Shown here piece by piece: positions 37,732 through 47,098 of a stretch of DNA of 64,000 bases. Every line of letters begins with the position of its first letter. Positions within the stretch are counted from its first letter, which is position 1. The stretch lies in NCBI RefSeq assembly GCF_004328625.1, contig NZ_CP032229.1, forward strand, positions 4,278,001 to 4,342,000, in the 5' to 3' direction. The DNA is from Streptomyces seoulensis. Its GTDB lineage: Bacteria > Actinomycetota > Actinomycetes > Streptomycetales > Streptomycetaceae. Under the pieces are notes generated by a model. That model did no database searches, was not told the DNA's origin, and worked only from the letters and a program-made list of their open reading frames with translations. Made by a program: the position numbers and the translations under genes.

Positions 37732-38703
37732 ATGCAGCCACGGAACATGTCCATGAGCGGCGTCGTCGACCTCGCCGCGGTGAAGGCGGCCCAGGAGGCC
37801 AAGGCCAAGGCGGAGCAGGCGCGCGCCGAAGCCGCCCGGCACGGCGGCGCCGGCGCGGTGTCGCCGGCCGACCTCGTCATCGACGTCGATGAGGCGGGCT
37901 TCGAGCGCGAAGTCCTCCAGCGCTCCGCCGAAGTCCCGGTCGTCATCGACTTCTGGGCCGAATGGTGTCAGCCCTGCAAGCAGCTCAGCCCGCTGCTGGA
38001 GCGGCTGGCCGTCGAATACAACGGGCGCTTCCTGCTCGCCAAGGTCGACGTCGACGCCAACCAGATGCTGATGCAGCAGTTCGGGGTCCAGGGGATTCCC
38101 GCCGTCTTCGCGGTCGTCGCGGGACAGGCGCTCCCCCTCTTCCAGGGCGCGGCCGACGAGCAGCAGATCCGGGAGACCCTCGACCAGCTGATCCAGGTCG
38201 CCGAGCAGCGCTTCGGCCTGACCGGTCTGACGGTCGACCCGAACGCCGCTCCGGGCGCCGCCCCCGCCGCCGAGGCGCCGGCGGGCCCGTACGACGCCCT
38301 GCTGGCCGCCGCCGTGGAGGCGCTGGACGCGGGCGACCTCGGCGGTGCCGTCCAGGCGTACCGCAATGTGCTGAGCGACGACCCGGCCAACACCGAGGCC
38401 AAACTCGGTCTCGCGCAGGCCGAGTTGCTCCAGCGCGTGCAGGGCATGGACCCGCAGCGGGTGCGCAGGGACGCGGCCGACAAGCCCGGTGACGCGGAGG
38501 CCCAGATCGCCGCCGCCGACCTGGATCTGGTGGGCGGTCATGTCGAGGACGCCTTCGGCCGGCTGACCGACACCGTGAGCCGTACCGCCGGCGACGACCG
38601 GGAAGCGGTGCGCCGGCGGCTGCTGGAGCTGTTCGAGGTCGTGGGTGCCGACGACCCGAGGGTGGTGGCGGCGCGCAGGGCCCTGGCGCGGGCGCTCTTC
38701 TGA
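37732..38703 (+). CDS. thioredoxin-domain protein with C-terminal TPR region (CnoX/YbbN-like)
   Basis: A 323-residue protein. A charged helical N-terminus precedes a thioredoxin fold (~55-160) with active site WCQPCK and the cis-Pro GVQGIPAVF. After a Pro/Ala linker comes a helical TPR-like half (LAAAVEALDAGDLGGAVQAYRNVL, AKLGLAQAELL). This matches the CnoX/YbbN co-chaperone architecture, which shields proteins from oxidation-induced aggregation. ATG 37732 has GGGGGAGG upstream. It may be repressed by the divergent TetR protein. Confidence 0.9.
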   Translation: MQPRNMSMSGVVDLAAVKAAQEAKAKAEQARAEAARHGGAGAVSPADLVIDVDEAGFEREVLQRSAEVPVVIDFWAEWCQPCKQLSPLLERLAVEYNGRFLLAKVDVDANQMLMQQFGVQGIPAVFAVVAGQALPLFQGAADEQQIRETLDQLIQVAEQRFGLTGLTVDPNAAPGAAPAAEAPAGPYDALLAAAVEALDAGDLGGAVQAYRNVLSDDPANTEAKLGLAQAELLQRVQGMDPQRVRRDAADKPGDAEAQIAAADLDLVGGHVEDAFGRLTDTVSRTAGDDREAVRRRLLELFEVVGADDPRVVAARRALARALF

Positions 38704-39326
38704 CGCGGCGTCGGGGCGCGTCGCGCGTGTTGCCGGGTTCGCCGAGTGGCCGGTCTGGTGCATGAGTGATCACGCTTTACCAAAACTTGGTAAACCGGCC
38801 TGCTGTTACTGCGAGTAAGTCACAGCCGTTGATCTGTCCGGCTTCGCCCGGGGTTCAACGGCTTTGCTCTGCCCACTGATGGCACGGTCTGTCGCGCTCC
38901 GAGACCGCTGGGTCGTTGTTCGGTTATCGCGCCGTTACTAGCCGGTAACGGCGCCCCTTGTGCGGGCGGCGAGAATGCACCACGATCGGCCACGCTCGGT
39001 CCAATTCCGCACCCCGGCAGCCGGCCGGGAAGCGGGAGTCTCTGGGTCCCCACCGAGCAGAGCCGGCGGCAGTGGCGCCGGCTCTGGGGCAGGGGGGTCT
39101 TCACCGTCCCGGTGAAGCCTGTCCCGAAGGTTGTGCGTGATGTGCGTCAGGCGCGACCAGTGGTTGTCGCTCGGGGGTGAACGCCGGTTGTTCGGGCGCG
39201 GGTTCGTGCCGAAGAGCACGGGCGCTCCCCTTCCCGAGGACGTAGCACTTCTCCCATCCCTGCCCGGCCGAGCCGCCCGTTGGGGCGATTCCGGGACAGG
39301 AGATGTACGTCCGAGAAGGAGGAAAT
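38704..39326. other. 623-bp intergenic region with inverted repeats, no gene recognised
   Basis: No open frame here has Streptomyces codon bias. Visible structures are a perfect 8-bp palindrome TTTACCAA-AAC-TTGGTAAA (38776-38794), AT-rich relative to its surroundings, and a CTTCACCG-TCC-CGGTGAAG hairpin (39109-39127). There is also a GAGCAGAGCC...GGCTCTG imperfect repeat near 39055-39095. The region precedes the DUF6230 operon and probably holds its promoter and 5' leader. Confidence 0.6.
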
Positions 39327-39980
39327 ATGGAGTCCCAGGTGCGTGGCGGGACCAGATGGAAGCGCTTCGCTGTGGTCATGGTGCCCAGCGTCGCCGCTAC
39401 GGCCGTGATAGGCGTCGCCCTCGCGCAGGGTGCTCTCGCCGCGTCGTTCAGCGTGTCCGGTCAGTCGTTCAAGGTGACCGCCGAGACGCTCAACGGCACC
39501 GGTTTCTCGCAGTACGGCGCGATCGACTCGGGTTACACCCTGACCGGCGAGAAGACGGCCCACCCGGTGGCGGTGTCGGCGTTCTCCAAGGCCACGATCC
39601 ACAAGATGTGCCAGTCGGTCGTCACCCCGGGCATCCCGGGGATCGGCTCGGTCACACTGCGGCTGACGGCAGGTGAGAGCTCCGACGCGAAGAAGCAGGT
39701 CGAGGCCGACAACCTGTACATCGACGTCGAGGACCTGGGCGCCGACGCCACGTTCCACGACATCAACATCGGTGTCGCGGGCAAGGACCTCAAGGGTCCC
39801 GGCATCAAGAGCGGTGAGATCGCCAACAAGCAGGCCAACCCGTACGGGTTCGCCCAGGAGGCGACCAAGGCCGAGCTGACCGATGTGAAGCAGACGGCGT
39901 GGGCCACCACCGCCGGAACCTTCAAGCTCAACGGTCTGCACATGGCGCTGTCCACCGGCACCAAGGCCGAGTGCTACTAG
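39327..39980 (+). CDS. DUF6230 exported/membrane-anchored protein
   Basis: A 217-residue protein. After a basic start (RGGTRWKRFAV) a hydrophobic stretch VVMVPSVAATAVIGVALAQGAL acts as signal or anchor, followed by a beta-rich domain (FSVSGQSFKVTAETLNGTGFSQYG) and a C-terminus ending TKAECY. Databases label relatives cholesterol esterase, but I see no Ser-hydrolase motif, so that name is not supported. ATG 39327 follows the strong site AAGGAGG. It is first in a three-gene operon with a DUF6114 membrane protein and a long secreted protein. Confidence 0.87.
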   Translation: MESQVRGGTRWKRFAVVMVPSVAATAVIGVALAQGALAASFSVSGQSFKVTAETLNGTGFSQYGAIDSGYTLTGEKTAHPVAVSAFSKATIHKMCQSVVTPGIPGIGSVTLRLTAGESSDAKKQVEADNLYIDVEDLGADATFHDINIGVAGKDLKGPGIKSGEIANKQANPYGFAQEATKAELTDVKQTAWATTAGTFKLNGLHMALSTGTKAECY

Positions 39981-40096
39981 GCACTGCCTGAACGGGCGGG
40001 GGAGTGAAGGCTCTCCCGCCCGTCCACTCGCAGGCCGCCGCTGACCCGCGGCCCCCATCTCCACCACAGCAATGCCGCACCAGGGAGCTGTTTTCC

Positions 40097-40624
40097 ATGA
40101 GCGCCGAGACTCCTGCCGCCGCACCCGGCCAGTTCACCCGCCGGAGGCTGCAGTTCCGCGCCTGGCGGGGCGCCCGGCCTTTCTGGGCCGGTCTGTTCGT
40201 CATGCTCGGCGGCTTTCCGATCATGTACTTCCCGTACGCCCATCTTCAGATCGGTCATCTGACGGTGGCGATGGCCACCACCGCCGGAGCCGGTTCGCTG
40301 ATCATCGGCGTGCTGCTCATCGTGCTGGGCATCAGCCTCTGGTTCCAGAAGCACGTACGGGTGTTCGCGGGCGTCGCGGCGATCCTGCTCGCGCTGGTGT
40401 CCATCCCCGTGTCCAATTTCGGCGGCTTCGTCATCGGCTTCCTCCTCTCCATGGTGGGCGGTGCCATGGGCATCGCCTGGACGCCCGGACCGGGTGCCAA
40501 GGCGGAGGAGTCCGGCCGGTACGGCGTCCCGGCCCCGCGCGGCGCGGAGCCGGTGGACGCGCCGATGGACCTGTCAGGAACGAGCCCGGCCAACGAGGTG
40601 AACGGGAGGCACAGTGCCGGCTGA
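40097..40624 (+). CDS. DUF6114 integral membrane protein
   Basis: A 175-residue protein with about four membrane helices (FWAGLFVMLGGFPIMYF, AGAGSLIIGVLLIVLGISLWF, VFAGVAAILLALVSIPVS, FGGFVIGFLLSMVGGAMGIAW) and a cytoplasmic or external hydrophilic tail of ~45 residues. It fits DUF6114, found with DUF6230 in streptomycetes. ATG 40097 has GGGAG upstream. It overlaps the next GTG start by 11 bases. Function unknown; a scaffold or transporter for its two exported neighbours is conceivable. Confidence 0.87.
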   Translation: MSAETPAAAPGQFTRRRLQFRAWRGARPFWAGLFVMLGGFPIMYFPYAHLQIGHLTVAMATTAGAGSLIIGVLLIVLGISLWFQKHVRVFAGVAAILLALVSIPVSNFGGFVIGFLLSMVGGAMGIAWTPGPGAKAEESGRYGVPAPRGAEPVDAPMDLSGTSPANEVNGRHSAG

Positions 40625-41954
40625 CGAGGTGACCCACGGGCCCGATGTGGACGGGTCCCGTGCGAGAACCGGGCCCCGCCACGCGGCCCCCAAGAAACTG
40701 CTGTTCACCCGGCTCCACATGCCGGCCGGGAAGGCCATCGCCTCCGTGGCGATGCCGACCGCGGTACTGATGGGCATGGGATTCACGTCCACGCTCGCCA
40801 TCGCCGACAGCGGCGGCGGCACCCCGGCCTCCAACAGCCAGAAGGCGGCCGACTACAAGAACTGCGTCGAGGCGCTGGGCGGCAAGGTGGACGACACCTC
40901 CGCGAGCCCCTCGCCCTCCGCCGCCGAGAGCACCGGAACGGCCAAGCCCAGCCCCTCGGCCTCCGCCGGGGACAAGGCCGGCAACGCCGATGAGGGGGAC
41001 GGCAAGACGTCCTCGCCGGATTCAGGTTCCGGCGACGACGGCAAGGACGGCAAGACCGCCGACGGTTCCTCCTCGGCCGCCTCGAAGCCCCAGGCCGCGC
41101 AGCCGCCGGCCGCCAAGGACACCCCGTCGGCCCCGGCTTCGTCTCCGGCGGCTTCCAAGAGCGCCGACGGCGGGCTGCTCGGGACGATCGGGGACGCCCT
41201 CGGCGACGTCCTGACCGGTGGCAAGAAGGCCGGTACGCCGTCCGCGACCCCCACGCCCTCCGCGACCGGCTCCACGCCCTCCGCGACCAGCACCCCCGCG
41301 CCCTCCGCGACCTCCTCGGCTCCCGCCAGGGGCGACGAGGACAAGCAGGCGGGGAAGACGGACCCCACGGCGGGCGCCAAGAGTTCGGCGAAGGCCGGTG
41401 AGAAGGCCGAGGAGACCCCCGAGCCGAGCACCTCGGCCTCCGCCAGCCCGAGCCCCTCCGCGAGCGCCTCCGACGCCGCCAAGGGGTGCGAGAAGGCCAC
41501 GGACGACGTCGGCGGCGTCGACAACAAGCAGCTCCTCGCCGACGACCCCTGGTACCTCAACGCCAGTTCGCTGCTGCTCAAGGGCGCCGACTACCAGGGC
41601 GTCGTCCAGGTACGGACCGCCAACGGCACGGTCAAGAAGGTGCTGAAGTACGTCATCTCCGGCGGCACCGACATCGGCGACCTGCACCAGACGGTGAAGG
41701 ACAAGGCGTCCGGCAAGACGTACCACGTCCAGGCCGGCAAGGGCACGACGTCCACGATCCGTGACGGCGACACCACCATGTACACCGAGAGCATCTCGGG
41801 CAAGCTGTTCGGTCTGATCCCGATCACCTTCAGCCCGGACAGCCCGCCGCCGCTGAACATCCCGCTGATCTACTTCACGGACGTCACCGTCCAGCAGGCC
41901 GCGCAGTTCGGCGGCACGCTGACCATCCCCAAGCTTCACCAGTACGCGGACTGA
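40614..41954 (+). CDS. long low-complexity secreted/anchored protein of the DUF6230-DUF6114 operon
   Basis: A 446-residue protein. A hydrophobic segment at ~40-64 (AIASVAMPTAVLMGMGFTSTLAI) precedes ~230 residues of Ser/Ala/Pro/Thr/Asp/Lys-rich sequence containing repeats of PSAT and SASPSPSAS type. A globular ~140-residue C-terminal domain starts near VGGVDNKQLLADDPWYLNASSLLL and ends TLTIPKLHQYAD. Cysteines at ~82 and ~292 flank the linker. GTG 40614 has GGGAGG upstream. The layout resembles a wall-spanning stalk with a distal folded head. No known family recognised. Confidence 0.8.
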   Translation: MPADEVTHGPDVDGSRARTGPRHAAPKKLLFTRLHMPAGKAIASVAMPTAVLMGMGFTSTLAIADSGGGTPASNSQKAADYKNCVEALGGKVDDTSASPSPSAAESTGTAKPSPSASAGDKAGNADEGDGKTSSPDSGSGDDGKDGKTADGSSSAASKPQAAQPPAAKDTPSAPASSPAASKSADGGLLGTIGDALGDVLTGGKKAGTPSATPTPSATGSTPSATSTPAPSATSSAPARGDEDKQAGKTDPTAGAKSSAKAGEKAEETPEPSTSASASPSPSASASDAAKGCEKATDDVGGVDNKQLLADDPWYLNASSLLLKGADYQGVVQVRTANGTVKKVLKYVISGGTDIGDLHQTVKDKASGKTYHVQAGKGTTSTIRDGDTTMYTESISGKLFGLIPITFSPDSPPPLNIPLIYFTDVTVQQAAQFGGTLTIPKLHQYAD

Positions 41955-41992
41955 GCCGCACCACCGAGAGCCCGTCCGGGAGCCGCACAACA

Positions 41993-42033
41993 CCGTGGCC
42001 CGGTCCCCCTCGACGAGGGGGACCGGGCCACGG
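41993..42033. terminator. perfect 19-bp bidirectional terminator
   Basis: CCGTGGCCCGGTCCCCCTC-GAC-GAGGGGGACCGGGCCACGG is a perfect stem with a three-base loop, between the convergent stops at 41954 (plus) and 42049 (pyk, minus). It is the strongest hairpin in the window. Confidence 0.92.
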
Positions 42034-42048
42034 TCCTGTCTTCAGGCG

Positions 42049-43479
42049 TCAGTTGCGGTCGCCGCCGCCGACGTGGTGCACCCGGACCATGTTGGTGGTG
42101 CCGGGGACACCGGGGGGCGAGCCCGCGGTGATGACGACCGTGTCGCCGTCGTTGAACCGGCCCAGCTTGGCCAGCTCCTGGTCGACCATGTCGACCATCT
42201 CGTCCGTGGTGTTGACGAACGGCACCACGTGCGACTCCACGCCCCAGCTCAGCGTGAGCTGGTTGCGGGTGCCCTCGTCCGTGGTGAACGCCAGGATCGG
42301 CTGGGCCGCGCGGTAGCGGGAGAGCCGGCGGGCGGTGTCACCGGACTTGGTGAACGCGATCAGGCCCTTGCCGCCCAGGAAGTCGGCGATCTCGGCCGCC
42401 GCACGGGCCACCGAACCACCCTGCGTACGCGGCTTCTTGCCCGGCACCAGCGGCTGGAGGCCCTTGGAGAGCAGATCCTCCTCGGCCGCCTTGACGATCT
42501 TCGACATCGTCTTGACGGTCTCCACCGGGTACGCGCCCACGCTGGACTCGGCCGACAGCATGACCGCGTCCGCGCCGTCCAGGATCGCGTTGGCCACGTC
42601 GGACGCCTCGGCGCGGGTCGGCCGGGAGTTGGTGATCATCGACTCCATCATCTGGGTCGCGACGATCACCGGCTTGGCGTTGCGGCGGCACAGCTCGATC
42701 AGGCGCTTCTGCACCATGGGGACCTTCTCGAGCGGGTACTCGACGGCGAGGTCACCACGGGCGACCATCACACCGTCGAACGCCATCACGACGTCCTCCA
42801 TGTTCTCGACCGCCTGCGGCTTCTCCACCTTGGCGATCACCGGGACCCGGCGGCCCTCCTCGTCCATCACCTTGTGGACGTCCTGCACGTCCTTGGCGTC
42901 GCGGACGAAGGAGAGGGCGACCATGTCGCAGCCCATGCGCAGGGCGAAGCGCAGGTCCTCGACGTCCTTCTCGGACAGCGCGGGCACGTTGACGGCCGCG
43001 CCGGGCAGGTTGATGCCCTTGTGGTCGGAGACGACACCGCCCTCGATGACGATCGTCTTGACCTGCGGACCCTCGACGTCCACGACCTTCAGCTCGACGT
43101 TGCCGTCGTTGATCAGGACCTGGTCGCCGCGCGAGACGTCACCGGGCAGGCCCTTGTACGTCGTACCGCAGATGTGCTTGTCGCCCGGGACGTCCTCGGT
43201 CGTGATGACGAACTCGTCGCCGCGCTGCAGCTCCACCGGACCCTCGGCGAAGGTCTCCAGCCGGATCTTCGGGCCCTGGAGGTCGGCCAGGACGCCGATG
43301 GCGCGCCCGGTCTCCTTGGCGGCGGCCCGGACGCGGTCGTACCGCGCCTGGTGCTCGGCGTGGGTGCCGTGACTGAAGTTGAACCGGGCCACGTTCATGC
43401 CCGCCTCGATCATGGCGACGAGCTTGTCGTGGGAGTCGACCGCGGGGCCGAGAGTACAGACGATTTTCGAACGGCGCAT
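42049..43479 (-). CDS. pyk: pyruvate kinase
   Basis: A 476-residue glycolytic enzyme converting phosphoenolpyruvate and ADP to pyruvate and ATP. It starts MRRSKIVCTLGPAVDSHDKLV; active-site segments are NVARFNFSHGTHAEH, the PK signature VIAKVEKPQAVENMEDVV with the catalytic Lys, MVARGDLAVEYP and ATQMMESM. The C-terminal allosteric domain is complete. Lys is absent from the monovalent-cation position region I could judge, but this needs alignment. It is a monocistronic-looking gene, with ackA-pta downstream on the same strand after 118 bp toward the upstream side. Confidence 0.97.
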   Translation of the reverse strand: MRRSKIVCTLGPAVDSHDKLVAMIEAGMNVARFNFSHGTHAEHQARYDRVRAAAKETGRAIGVLADLQGPKIRLETFAEGPVELQRGDEFVITTEDVPGDKHICGTTYKGLPGDVSRGDQVLINDGNVELKVVDVEGPQVKTIVIEGGVVSDHKGINLPGAAVNVPALSEKDVEDLRFALRMGCDMVALSFVRDAKDVQDVHKVMDEEGRRVPVIAKVEKPQAVENMEDVVMAFDGVMVARGDLAVEYPLEKVPMVQKRLIELCRRNAKPVIVATQMMESMITNSRPTRAEASDVANAILDGADAVMLSAESSVGAYPVETVKTMSKIVKAAEEDLLSKGLQPLVPGKKPRTQGGSVARAAAEIADFLGGKGLIAFTKSGDTARRLSRYRAAQPILAFTTDEGTRNQLTLSWGVESHVVPFVNTTDEMVDMVDQELAKLGRFNDGDTVVITAGSPPGVPGTTNMVRVHHVGGGDRN

Positions 43480-43597
43480 GAGGCGATCCTATCGGTTTGT
43501 TTCACTGCGGAATATTCCGGCCGGCGGAAGAGGGCGGAAGATACAGACGATGCAAATGGGCGGACAGGCGCTCAGGCGTGTTACTGCGGTGTAATGC

Positions 43598-44806
43598 TCA
43601 GCTCTTCTTTCCGACCAGCGCATAGGTCTGCGTCGCGATCTCCAGTTCCTCGTCGGTCGGCACCACGGCGACGGCCACCCGCGCGGACGCGGGCGAGATC
43701 AGCCGGGCGTCGTCGGACCGTACGGCGTTCAGCTCCTCGTCCACCGCAAGGCCAAGGCCCTCAAGGCCCGCGACCGCCGCGGCGCGCACGGCCGCCGCGT
43801 TCTCCCCGACGCCGGCCGTGAACGCCACCGCGTCCACCTGTCCGAGTACGGCGTAATAGGCGCCGATGTACTTCTTGATGCGATGAATGTAAATGTCGAA
43901 GGCGAGGGCCGCCGCTTCGTCGCCCTCGTCGACGCGGCGTCGGATCTCCCGCATGTCATTGTCCCCGCACAGACCGAACAGGCCGCTCCTCTTGTTGAGA
44001 AGAGTGTCGATCTCGTCCATGGACATATCCCCGACACGGGCAAAATGGAAGATGACCGCCGGGTCCAGATCACCGGACCGGGTACCCATCACCAGCCCCT
44101 CCAGCGGGGTCAGCCCCATCGAGGTGTCCACGCACCGGCCACGCTCCACCGCGGAGGCGGACGCGCCGTTGCCCAGGTGCAGCACGATCACGTTCACCTC
44201 TTCGGGCGCCCTGCCGAGCAGCCGCGCGGTCTCCCGGGACACGTAGGCGTGCGAGGTGCCGTGGAAGCCGTAGCGGCGGATGCGGTACCGGTCGGCGATC
44301 CTCGGGTCGATCGCGTACCGCGCCGCGGACTCCGGCATCGAGGTGTGGAACGCGGTGTCGAAGACGGCCACCTGCGGCAGGTCCGGGCGCAGCGCCCTGG
44401 CGGTACGGATGCCGGTCAGGTTGGCCGGGTTGTGCAGCGGGGCGACCGGGATCAGCCGCTCGATCTCGGTGAGCACCGAGTCGTCGATGACGGTGGGCTC
44501 GGTGAAGAACATGCCGCCGTGCACCACCCGGTGCCCGATCGCGGCCAGTTCCGGGGAGTCCAGGCCGAGGCCGTCGCGGGCCAGTTCCTCGGCGACCGCC
44601 TTCAGCGCGGTCTCGTGGTCGGCGATCGGCCCGCTCTGCTCGCGGGTCTCGCCGCTTGCGAGCGGGGTGTGGCGCAGCCGGGAGGTCTGCTCGCCGATCC
44701 GCTCCACCAGACCCACCGCGAGACGGCTGCTGTCCCGCATGTCCAGGAGCTGGTACTTCAGCGAGGACGAGCCGGAGTTGAGGACGAGTACACGGGTGGG
44801 GGTCAC
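43598..44806 (-). CDS. ackA: acetate kinase
   Basis: A 402-residue ASKHA-fold kinase forming ATP from acetyl phosphate. It begins TRVLVLNSGSSSLKYQ; signatures include HRVVHGG, FDTAFHTSMP, YGFHGTSHAYV, LHLGNGASASAV and AFTAGVGENAA. GTG 44806 overlaps the pta stop by four bases (GTGA), so acetyl phosphate is made and used by coupled enzymes. The pair directs acetyl-CoA to acetate and back. Confidence 0.97.
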   Translation of the reverse strand: MTPTRVLVLNSGSSSLKYQLLDMRDSSRLAVGLVERIGEQTSRLRHTPLASGETREQSGPIADHETALKAVAEELARDGLGLDSPELAAIGHRVVHGGMFFTEPTVIDDSVLTEIERLIPVAPLHNPANLTGIRTARALRPDLPQVAVFDTAFHTSMPESAARYAIDPRIADRYRIRRYGFHGTSHAYVSRETARLLGRAPEEVNVIVLHLGNGASASAVERGRCVDTSMGLTPLEGLVMGTRSGDLDPAVIFHFARVGDMSMDEIDTLLNKRSGLFGLCGDNDMREIRRRVDEGDEAAALAFDIYIHRIKKYIGAYYAVLGQVDAVAFTAGVGENAAAVRAAAVAGLEGLGLAVDEELNAVRSDDARLISPASARVAVAVVPTDEELEIATQTYALVGKKS

Positions 44807-46893
44807 TGCTGGGAAGCCCTTTCGGTCGGCGCCTGCGCCTGGATTGCCGTGATCGCGACGGTGGTCACAATGTCTTGGACCAACGCGCCGCGCGAGAGGT
44901 CGTTGACCGGCTTGCGCAGGCCCTGGAGGACCGGCCCGACGGCGATGGCCCCGGCCGAGCGCTGGACGGCCTTGTAGGTGTTGTTGCCCGTGTTGAGGTC
45001 GGGGAAGATCAGCACGCTGGCCTGGCCGGCCACCTCCGAGCCCGGCAGCTTGGTCGCGGCCACGGCGGCGTCCACGGCCGCGTCGTACTGGATCGGGCCC
45101 TCGATCTTCAGGTCGGGCCGGTGCTCGCGGGCCAGCTCGGTGGCCTCGCGGACCTTGTCCACGTCGGCGCCGGAGCCGGAGGTGCCGGTGGAGTACGACA
45201 GCATGGCGATCCTCGGCTCCACGCCGAACTGCGCGGCCGTCGCCGCCGACTCCACCGCGATGTCCGCGAGCTGCTCGGCGTTCGGGTCGGGGTTGACCGC
45301 GCAGTCGCCGTAGACCAGCACCTTGTCGGCCAGGCACATGAAGAAGACCGAGGAGACGATCGCGGAGTCCGGCTTGGTCTTGATGATCTCGAAGGCCGGG
45401 CGGATGGTGGCCGCGGTGGAGTGCACCGAGCCGGAGACCATGCCGTCGGCCAGACCCTCCTGCACCATCAGGGTGCCGAAGTAGTTCACGTCGGAGACCA
45501 CGTCGTAGGCCAGCTCCACGGTGACGCCCTTGTGGGCGCGCAGGGCGGCGTACTTCTCCGCGAAGGAGTCGCGCAGCTCGGAGGTGGCCGGGTCGATCAG
45601 CTGGCAGTCGGCCAGGTCGATGCCGAGGTCGGCGGCCTTCTTGCGGATCTGGTCCACCGGGCCGAGCAGGGTGAGGTCGCACACGCCCCGGCGCAGCAGC
45701 ACCTCCGCCGCGTGCAGGACGCGCTCCTCGGTGCCCTCGGGCAGCACGACACGGCGCTTGTCGGAGCGGGCCTGCTCCAGCAGCTTGTGCTCGAACATCA
45801 TCGGGGTGACCCGGCCACCGCTGGGCGCGGAGACCCGGCGGGCGAGGTCGGCGGTGTCCACGTACCGCTCGAACAGGCCGAGGGCGGTCTCCGCCTTGCG
45901 CGGGGTGGCGGCCGTCATCCGGCCCTCCAGCGAGAACAGCTGCCCGGCGGTGGGGAAGCTGGTGCCGGCCACCGAGAGCACCGGGGTGCCGGGGGCGAGG
46001 CGGGCGGCCAGGGTGAGGACCTCCTGGCTCGGCACCTCGTTCAGGGTGAGCAGCACACCGGCGATGGGCGGGGTGCCGGCGCTGTGCGCGGCCAGCGAGC
46101 CGACGACGAGGTCGGCGCGGTCGCCCGGGGTCACGACCAGGCAGCCGGGGGTCAGGGCGGCGAGGAAGTTGGGCAGCATGGCGCCGCCGAAGACGAAGTC
46201 CAGCGCGTCGCGGGCGAGGCCCGAGTCGTCGCCGAGCAGCACCTTGGCGCCGAGGGCATGCCCTATCTGCGAGACGGTCGGCGCGGAGAGGGCGGGCTCG
46301 TCGGGCAGGACGTAGCAGGGGACCGGCATGCGGTCGGTGAGCCGGTCGGCGATCTCGTCGCGGTCCTCGCGGGCGGCGCGGTTGGCGACCATGGCGAGGA
46401 CGTCGCAGCCCAGGCCGGCGTAGGCGCGGTAGGCGTTGCGGGTCTCGGCGAGCACCGACTCGGCGGACTGCTTGCGGGCGCCGACCACCGGGATCACGGA
46501 CGCGCCGAACTCGTTGGCGAGGCGGGCGTTGAGGGCCAGCTCGTCGGGGAGCTGGGTGTCGGCGAAGTCGGTGCCGAGGACGAGGACCACGTCGTAGTCG
46601 CGGGCGACCAGGTGGAAGCGGTCGACCAGGGCGGAGACCAGTTCGTCGGTGCCGCGCTCGGCCTGGAGCGCGGACGCCTCCTGGTAGCCCATGCCGTAGA
46701 CGGTGGCGGGGTCCTGGTTCAGGCGGTAGCGGGACCGGAGCAGTTCGAAGAGGCGGTCGGGGCCGTCGTGGACGAGGGGGCGGAACACCCCGACCCGGTC
46801 GACCTGCCGGGTCAGCAGTTCCATGACGCCCAGGTCGACGACCTGGCGGCCGTCGCCCCGGTCGATCCCGGTCACGTACACGCTGCGTGTCAC
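44803..46893 (-). CDS. pta: phosphate acetyltransferase, long form with regulatory N-terminus
   Basis: A 696-residue enzyme converting acetyl-CoA to acetyl phosphate. The C-terminal ~325 residues are the catalytic PTA_PTB domain (KRRVVLPEGTEERVLHAAEVLLRRG, ATIRPAFEIIKTKP, LSYSTGTSGSGADV). The N-terminal part contains a BioD-like P-loop-type domain (VYVTGIDRGDGRQ) and a DRTGG domain, as in Escherichia coli Pta, where it mediates oligomerisation and allosteric control. GTG 46893 follows GGAGAG. It is the first gene of pta-ackA and divergent from pfkA. Confidence 0.96.
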   Translation of the reverse strand: MTRSVYVTGIDRGDGRQVVDLGVMELLTRQVDRVGVFRPLVHDGPDRLFELLRSRYRLNQDPATVYGMGYQEASALQAERGTDELVSALVDRFHLVARDYDVVLVLGTDFADTQLPDELALNARLANEFGASVIPVVGARKQSAESVLAETRNAYRAYAGLGCDVLAMVANRAAREDRDEIADRLTDRMPVPCYVLPDEPALSAPTVSQIGHALGAKVLLGDDSGLARDALDFVFGGAMLPNFLAALTPGCLVVTPGDRADLVVGSLAAHSAGTPPIAGVLLTLNEVPSQEVLTLAARLAPGTPVLSVAGTSFPTAGQLFSLEGRMTAATPRKAETALGLFERYVDTADLARRVSAPSGGRVTPMMFEHKLLEQARSDKRRVVLPEGTEERVLHAAEVLLRRGVCDLTLLGPVDQIRKKAADLGIDLADCQLIDPATSELRDSFAEKYAALRAHKGVTVELAYDVVSDVNYFGTLMVQEGLADGMVSGSVHSTAATIRPAFEIIKTKPDSAIVSSVFFMCLADKVLVYGDCAVNPDPNAEQLADIAVESAATAAQFGVEPRIAMLSYSTGTSGSGADVDKVREATELAREHRPDLKIEGPIQYDAAVDAAVAATKLPGSEVAGQASVLIFPDLNTGNNTYKAVQRSAGAIAVGPVLQGLRKPVNDLSRGALVQDIVTTVAITAIQAQAPTERASQQ

Positions 46894-46960
46894 GCGTGCT
46901 CTCCGATCCTTGCTTCCTTGCTCTCACAAAAATCGCCCACCTGAGGTGAGCGGAACCCTC

Positions 46961-46989
46961 TTGACAATACCTCCGGGCCTGGATAAAGC
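46961..46989 (+). promoter_or_regulatory. vegetative promoter of pfkA
   Basis: A perfect -35 TTGACA (46961-46966), 17-bp spacer and -10-like TAAAGC (46984-46989) lie about 105 bp upstream of the pfkA start, in the 205-bp gap shared with divergent pta. It is the best consensus -35 I found in the window. Confidence 0.6.
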
Positions 46990-47098
46990 GCCCGTCAGCC
47001 TTCCGGCGCTGGTGGGGCGGTGGTCGTCGGCCGTTCGGCGGCCGTGAAAGAATCGGAGCGGCTCACCGGTACCCACAGCGAGCAGGAGACACAGCACG

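Noticed and set aside
38938..39219. 93-codon minus-strand frame in the long intergenic region
   Set aside because: Codon use is atypical, no ribosome site, no recognisable sequence; overlaps other equally poor frames.
39327..39980. Annotation as cholesterol esterase
   Set aside because: No GxSxG or catalytic triad motif; the sequence is a DUF6230 beta-rich exported protein.
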